A DNA stretch of 64,000 nucleotides, from the NCBI GenBank assembly GCA_963708205.1, contig OY970196.1, positions 248,001 to 312,000 on the forward strand. Reading direction: 5' to 3'. The notes under the pieces are model-generated. The model was not told the origin of the DNA, searched no databases, and saw only the letters and a list, made by a program, of their open reading frames with translations. Shown piece by piece: positions 60,001 to 64,000 of the stretch. The stretch is from CAVYTF01 sp963708205 (lineage in GTDB: Bacteria > Bacteroidota > Bacteroidia > Chitinophagales > Chitinophagaceae). Every line of letters begins with the position of its first letter. Position 1 is the first letter of the stretch. The position numbers and the translations under genes were made by a program.

Positions 60001-63000
60001 TAGTGCTGGAACTTATCCTTTATATGTTACTTATTTTCAAGGAGGCGGCGCATATATCTTAACCACAAGCTGGCAAGGTCCTGGCATTTCAAAATCTATA
60101 ATTCCTGATTCTGCTTTTTTAAATACGCAGTCTTCTGCAACAACATTACCTGCACCTGCATTGCCTGCTGCACCAACATTTTTAAAAGCTAAAGTAAACT
60201 CATCTTCACAACTCACTCTTTCTTGGAAGGAAACTGATGCAACAGTAACCGGATTTAATTTCTATGTCTCGCCGGACGATAGTTTGCATTTTCAATTATT
60301 AACAACACTCCCAAAAACTACTTTAAAATATACAGACACTGCATTGTTTGGAAATAAACAATATTATTTCAAGGTTTCTGCAATTGCTCCTCAGGGCACT
60401 TCTAATTATTCTACCACAATAGTTGCCACTACAAAGAATGACTCGCCTGTAATAACTGATATTTCGAACATGGCTGTTCATTATGGCATTACAACTGTTA
60501 TAAATATAAATGCAACTGATGTTGATGGCGATTCTCTTTCTTTCAGTATAAAAAATAAACCTTCATTTGCAACACTTATAGACAATCATAATAACACATC
60601 AACTCTAACAATTTATCCCAAAACAAGCAGCCTTCAAGGAACATATAATGGTATATCCATCATTGTTAAAGACACACATAAAGGAGCAGACACAACGACT
60701 TTTAATTTAACAGTAAACAGTAATTATGTTCCTGTGATGGATACTATTAAGAATTATACTTTGAATGAAAATGATACGCTTAGTATTCCTCTTTCAGCAC
60801 ATGATCAAAATACAACAGATACTTTAAATTGGTCTGCAACAGGCTTACCAAAAACTTTTGCATTGACCAATATTAGCAATGGAAAAGCTATTCTTTTTCT
60901 TCATCCAAATTATGCATCAGCGGGAATATATACTCCGCAAGTAACAGTTAGTGATGGTCATGGCGGAGTTACAGTTCGACAGTTTACTATTATTGTAAAT
61001 GATATAGATCCTAATACAAAAATTTATGTACGGTTTTTAAATAAAGATTCAATTGGTTCACCTTGGAATAGCATCACTTCACAAAATACAAGCAATCTTT
61101 TAGATACGTATAATAAAGTCACAAAAGTCGGCCTAGCTATTCAGGGAACATGGTTCAATACTTTCAATGCAGGTGCAACAACAGGCAATAATTCGGGAAT
61201 TTATCCGGATGCAGTTTTAGAAGATTATTTTTATTTTGGAATTTATGGCGCACCAAATACTATCAACACCAAGGTAACAGGTCTTGATACTTCAAGGCTT
61301 TATAACCTTACTTTCTTTGGTTCTAGTATATGGGCAGGTGCATCAAATAATGGTGCTACCATTTATTCAGTGGGAAGTCAATCAGACACTTTAAATGTTC
61401 AGAACAATACTCAAAATACTGTTTCAATAAACCAGGTTAAACCTGCTGTAGATGGCACAATTACTTTTACTATGAGTGAAGGTGCAAATACTCCTGCAGG
61501 TTATTTGAATGCATTGATTATTTCTTCTTTATATGATGATGGCACAAGACCCGTGTCACCGACTTCCCTTACTGCACAAAATGTTTCAGGTGGTGTACTG
61601 TTAGCTTGGAATGATGTAGCATATAACGAAACAGGCTATCAGATTTATCGCTCGCTCGCTAAAGCAACCAGTTATACTCTGGTTGGCCAAACTCAAGCTG
61701 ATGCTACATCTTACACTGATACTAGTGTTAGTGGCAACACACAATATTATTATAAGATAGATGCTTATAATGCTCACGGCGCATCAATTTTTACAACACC
61801 GATTGGAATAATAACTTTAGACAGAATTCCAAAAATTGCTGGTATTAATGATGTTATTCTAAAAAATAATACACAAGCTTCTGTAAACATAACTGCAACT
61901 GATGATCCGAGTGATCATATTACTTTATCAGTTTCAGGTTTACCGTCTTTTGCAACTTTCACTGATAATGGAAATGGAACAGGTAAAATAAATATTGCAC
62001 CACAACCCAATGTAATCGGCACTTATCCTATTACCGTAAAAGCTACTGATAATAGCGATTCAAGCTCTTCTGTTTCTTTCAATATTATTGTAACAGATCA
62101 AAATGTATCTTCTGTTTATCTTAATTTTTCAGATGGCTTGCAAGTGGCTCCAAAGCCATGGAATAATTTATCCGGCTATCCTTTTGCAGGAACTACTTTC
62201 AATAATTTAAAAGATGATGGCAATAATCTCACAAATATTTCAGTTCAATTTACAAATGGTTTTCAAGGTGTGGTAGAATCAGGAATGCAGCCGGAAAATG
62301 GAGAAGGCATTTATCCAAATTCAGTATTGCGTGCTGCAGAATTTGAAAGCAGCACAAACACTGATACCATTAAAATCACCGGATTAGATGCATCAAAAAA
62401 ATACAACTTTGTTTTTTTCAATAGCCATGATGATGGATTAAATGGTCTTACGAATTTTACTATAAATTCTCAAACTGTTTCTTTGAACGCAACTGATAAT
62501 ATAAGTAAAACTGTGCAAATAAACGGGATAACTGCGGATGCAAATGGCAATGTTATTATCGGTGTTTCTAAAGATGCAAGTGCAAATTATGCCTTCATCA
62601 CTTCTCTAATAATTCAAAGCTATGATAGCACTATTGCCAATCTTGCACCAACTGATTTGAGAGTTACTGCTGCAACAAGAAGCACAATAAATTTACAATG
62701 GGCAGACAGATCTTATAACGAAACAGGCTATGAAGTTTGGCGCGCAACAGACAGCACAGGCAATTATACTTTGCTTGCTTCATTGCCAGCCGTAACAACT
62801 TCATATGCTGATGCCGGGCTCAGTTCAAACACTACTTATTATTACGCAGTAAGAGCAGTTTTTGGCAGCGATTATTCTAACTACAGCAATGCAATTGCCG
62901 CAACAACTTATGCTTATTCAGTTTATATAAATTGCACAACAAATAATGATGCTGGCATTCCATGGAATAATACTGATGCAATACCACAAGTTGGATACAC

Positions 63001-63817
63001 ATGGAATAATTTCTTTGATGAAACCGGTGTACTTACAAGTACAGGAATGCAGCTTACCAATAATTGGGCTGGCGATTATACAGCAGGTGTTAATCCCGGA
63101 AATAATTCCGGCATTTTTCCTGATACAGTAATGGTAGATAGCTATGGTTTATTTCCCGGACAAACAGGTATGTTGCAGATTACGGGATTGAATCTTGGAA
63201 TGAAATATAATTTTACCTTCTTTGCAAGTTCTCAAGCTTATGGTGATGTGAATGTAGCATACACAATTAATGGAGTAACTGCTATTTTAAATGCTTCATT
63301 AAACGTAAACGGAACAGTAACAATTTATGGAGTTACGCCGGATAATAATGGCAATGTAAATATCAATGTTTCAGCAGCCACATTAACATCTCAATTTGGT
63401 TTGCTTGGTGCATTTATTATGAATGGTTATACACCTTCATCAAACGCAGTTCCGCAACCCTTGGCACCATCAGGCTTAAAACATTTACCAAATAAAAAAT
63501 CAAACAATTATTCGAATGTTATTGCAAAACAATCATCATTAAAATCAAGTACTGAAAAATTAATTTCAGTATATCCAAATCCTTTCCATGATTATTTTAC
63601 ACTTTCAATTCAGGGTGAAAAAAACAATACAGCAATTGAAGTGATGATGTTTGATATAAATGGAAAACTCGTTTACAATAATCAGTTTATAGAAAATGAA
63701 GGAATGAATAATTTTAAAATTGAAACAAATAAAAATCTTGCATCAGGCGTTTATATTGTTAAAATAATAAATTCAATTACAAAATCTTATAAATCTATCA
63801 GTCTTGTGAAGCAGTAG
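57065..63817 (+). CDS. giant secreted multidomain esterase-like T9SS cargo protein
   Basis: Exported protein of 2250 residues. Signal peptide 1-20. An alpha/beta-hydrolase covers about 40-285, with HGLGETG, Ser174 (NGLSAGGQ), probable Asp226 and His258 (NLGHDTW). Fn3 domains follow at about 460-550, 555-635, 800-885 and 1040-1125. Two PA14 domains lie at about 640-790 and 890-1030. Cadherin-like domains lie at about 1130-1315 and 1590-1680, with further Fn3 at 1495-1585 and 1858-1951. An unnamed domain of about 170 residues occurs three times, from 1319, 1683 and 1952. A T9SS sorting domain ends the chain (from about 2168, YPNPFHDYFTLSI). Together these suit a surface enzyme that binds complex glycan. 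Confidence 0.88.
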   Translation: MKIYFTFFFILILFAGNLFAQSVLDPTDTIANYNSSVPPTQPPYGQIGKWVRTPRLSWNTSEYKCYIYKGCAFRLLFPKSYNPTANDGKKYPMMVFFHGLGETGSIYDNEYSLYHGGDVFNAAVDNGTFDGYVFIMQSQGFWGGNQYTYTKEIIDYMIANNKLDPFAVSDNGLSAGGQATWEMLLTYPNYIASAIPMSQVDISYKDADTVNEVKFTPIWNIQGGLDGAPAPSTAHQVRDAMLAAGGNYRYTEYPNLGHDTWDQTWTEPDFYPFMLRAYASNPWPLTGRTAFCPNDTINVIMGVAPGFDQYQWMFNNTIIDTATHNTLQALQPGTYSARVLRNGLWSDWSHTPVVITIKAPTVTPPIQVSGLMSTAIPAADGKNYVNLQVPNNNYVSYSWKQVGSDSIVGTQQIYKATQPGYYIVSVTEQYGCSSNYSPAFKVINAKGSNAPSPSTSLVATTKSNTKIQLAWQKNPHPINPQTAFEIYRGSKSGGPYTFIGQVSKDSVNYTDSNLIPNTKSFYVVRAIDSTAASALSNEVNTTTFSDKIAPSIPNNLRLVYTTPTTISIAWDSSTDNVSVDHYVIFLNGIQSNITKQTSFILTGLNQGQSYAIYVKAVDGSNNYSAQSAQINAAPILGGLRYKFYTTPTQWNVLPNFSTLTPVSTGISQNTDISVTTQSTNFGFVWQGYIRVPVAGTYTIETSSDDGSDLWFNSYTPTGTPFINNDGLHGTQSVGNTITLQAGIYPICAEYFQGGGGVSMSLSWSCTQLYGDNNQHTITNNYFADTYTSSGNSPAQPTVIKATAKSYNAINVAWTDNSNNESGFEIYRGSSMYGPFSIIYTTGANITSFTDSSLNPSSTYFYKVQAINQFGVSGFDPLSISGITYNYYQGSVNNTVQLTALTPISSGIINNISLSPATATSYFGFKYAGAIHIPTSGQYTFYTSSDDGSDLYIGGFDSAHLVVKNDYFQGNTERSGSINLSAGTYPLYVTYFQGGGAYILTTSWQGPGISKSIIPDSAFLNTQSSATTLPAPALPAAPTFLKAKVNSSSQLTLSWKETDATVTGFNFYVSPDDSLHFQLLTTLPKTTLKYTDTALFGNKQYYFKVSAIAPQGTSNYSTTIVATTKNDSPVITDISNMAVHYGITTVININATDVDGDSLSFSIKNKPSFATLIDNHNNTSTLTIYPKTSSLQGTYNGISIIVKDTHKGADTTTFNLTVNSNYVPVMDTIKNYTLNENDTLSIPLSAHDQNTTDTLNWSATGLPKTFALTNISNGKAILFLHPNYASAGIYTPQVTVSDGHGGVTVRQFTIIVNDIDPNTKIYVRFLNKDSIGSPWNSITSQNTSNLLDTYNKVTKVGLAIQGTWFNTFNAGATTGNNSGIYPDAVLEDYFYFGIYGAPNTINTKVTGLDTSRLYNLTFFGSSIWAGASNNGATIYSVGSQSDTLNVQNNTQNTVSINQVKPAVDGTITFTMSEGANTPAGYLNALIISSLYDDGTRPVSPTSLTAQNVSGGVLLAWNDVAYNETGYQIYRSLAKATSYTLVGQTQADATSYTDTSVSGNTQYYYKIDAYNAHGASIFTTPIGIITLDRIPKIAGINDVILKNNTQASVNITATDDPSDHITLSVSGLPSFATFTDNGNGTGKINIAPQPNVIGTYPITVKATDNSDSSSSVSFNIIVTDQNVSSVYLNFSDGLQVAPKPWNNLSGYPFAGTTFNNLKDDGNNLTNISVQFTNGFQGVVESGMQPENGEGIYPNSVLRAAEFESSTNTDTIKITGLDASKKYNFVFFNSHDDGLNGLTNFTINSQTVSLNATDNISKTVQINGITADANGNVIIGVSKDASANYAFITSLIIQSYDSTIANLAPTDLRVTAATRSTINLQWADRSYNETGYEVWRATDSTGNYTLLASLPAVTTSYADAGLSSNTTYYYAVRAVFGSDYSNYSNAIAATTYAYSVYINCTTNNDAGIPWNNTDAIPQVGYTWNNFFDETGVLTSTGMQLTNNWAGDYTAGVNPGNNSGIFPDTVMVDSYGLFPGQTGMLQITGLNLGMKYNFTFFASSQAYGDVNVAYTINGVTAILNASLNVNGTVTIYGVTPDNNGNVNINVSAATLTSQFGLLGAFIMNGYTPSSNAVPQPLAPSGLKHLPNKKSNNYSNVIAKQSSLKSSTEKLISVYPNPFHDYFTLSIQGEKNNTAIEVMMFDINGKLVYNNQFIENEGMNNFKIETNKNLASGVYIVKIINSITKSYKSISLVKQ

Positions 63818-63858
63818 GAATAAAGTAACTTTGCGCTGCTTCACTAAAAATATTATTA

Positions 63859-64000
63859 ATGGATTTTATTTATTTATTCAGGGTTTTATTAAAAAGAAAA
63901 TGGATCATTATTGGCGCCGCCGTTGTAGCTGCACTTATTGCGTACCTTTTTACAAAGGATGATAAAAGACAATACAGATCAATCGCTCAGCTTTCAACAG
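63859..64000 (+). CDS. Wzz-type polysaccharide chain-length protein, N-terminal part
   Basis: Start of a gene cut by the window end; 47 residues are visible. It opens with MDFIYLFRVLLKRKWIIIGA, continues into a hydrophobic helix (AAVVAALIAYLF), then charged residues and RSIAQLSTG. This is the usual beginning of Wzz/Wzc-type co-polymerases, which set polysaccharide chain length, sometimes with a C-terminal tyrosine kinase. Whether this copy has a kinase domain cannot be seen. It starts 41 bp after the giant secreted protein and continues the glycan region. Confidence 0.75.
   Translation, partial: MDFIYLFRVLLKRKWIIIGAAVVAALIAYLFTKDDKRQYRSIAQLST

Overview
The window is AT-rich DNA (about one third G+C by eye) from a member of the Bacteroidota, most likely Chitinophagaceae or a close relative. 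The evidence is a PorW/SprE-type type IX secretion (T9SS) component, proteins ending in T9SS sorting domains, LytS/LytTR two-component pairs, many short lipoproteins, LptE next to SecG, the DUF4288 family, and an almost complete lack of Shine-Dalgarno sequences. No rRNA, tRNA, CRISPR array, phage or transposase was recognised. Taxonomy and functions are inferred from remembered families, not from searches.

Region 1 (1-32.9 kb) is mostly housekeeping. It opens with the end of a sigma-54 activator, then lptE, a TPR-like protein, secG and a YihY membrane protein. A minus-strand block follows: lipoprotein, TlpA-like thioredoxin, trmH, two GH53 galactanases, a deoxynucleoside kinase and trpS. Next come a SprT protein, an AtpI-like/AtpZ pair, a peptidase-less M23-type N-terminal protein and the 990-residue PorW/SprE homologue. 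Between 14.5 and 17.4 kb lie a decayed T9SS domain, a GC-richer orphan gene, and an 11-unit tandem array of 42-bp palindrome-bearing repeats. PBP1A follows, then a very small transcription unit with a perfect Shine-Dalgarno sequence. The rest is a GH13 glucosidase, a lactonase, cca, tsaC, dapD, a LiaF-like protein and two LytS/LytTR pairs.

Region 2 (32.9-64 kb) is a cell-surface glycan region. A plus-strand operon (34.7-40.4 kb) encodes a 2OG-Fe(II) oxygenase, a glycosyltransferase, and what looks like a complete route to a polyprenyl-phosphate-arabinose-type donor: a UbiA phosphoribosyltransferase, DprE1-like and DprE2-like epimerase halves, and a HAD phosphatase. A minus-strand operon (55.4-46.7 kb) encodes a receiver protein, an initiating sugar transferase with a degenerate receiver-like N-terminus, two GT2 enzymes, an asparagine-synthase-type amidotransferase, a GT4-methyltransferase fusion and a GT4 enzyme. 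A flippase, a GT14-type transferase, a DUF707-like protein, another GT2 and a Wzz-type chain-length protein (cut by the window end) complete the set. Two large secreted esterase-like T9SS cargo proteins (925 and 2250 residues) sit in this region.

The strongest candidates for something new are the structured mini-gene at 20.2 kb, the palindrome-swapping 42-bp array at 15.8-16.3 kb, a dispersed intergenic repeat seen three times, the DprE-type pentose pathway, the pseudo-receiver sugar transferase beside a free-standing receiver, and an unnamed domain of about 170 residues present three times in the giant secreted protein.
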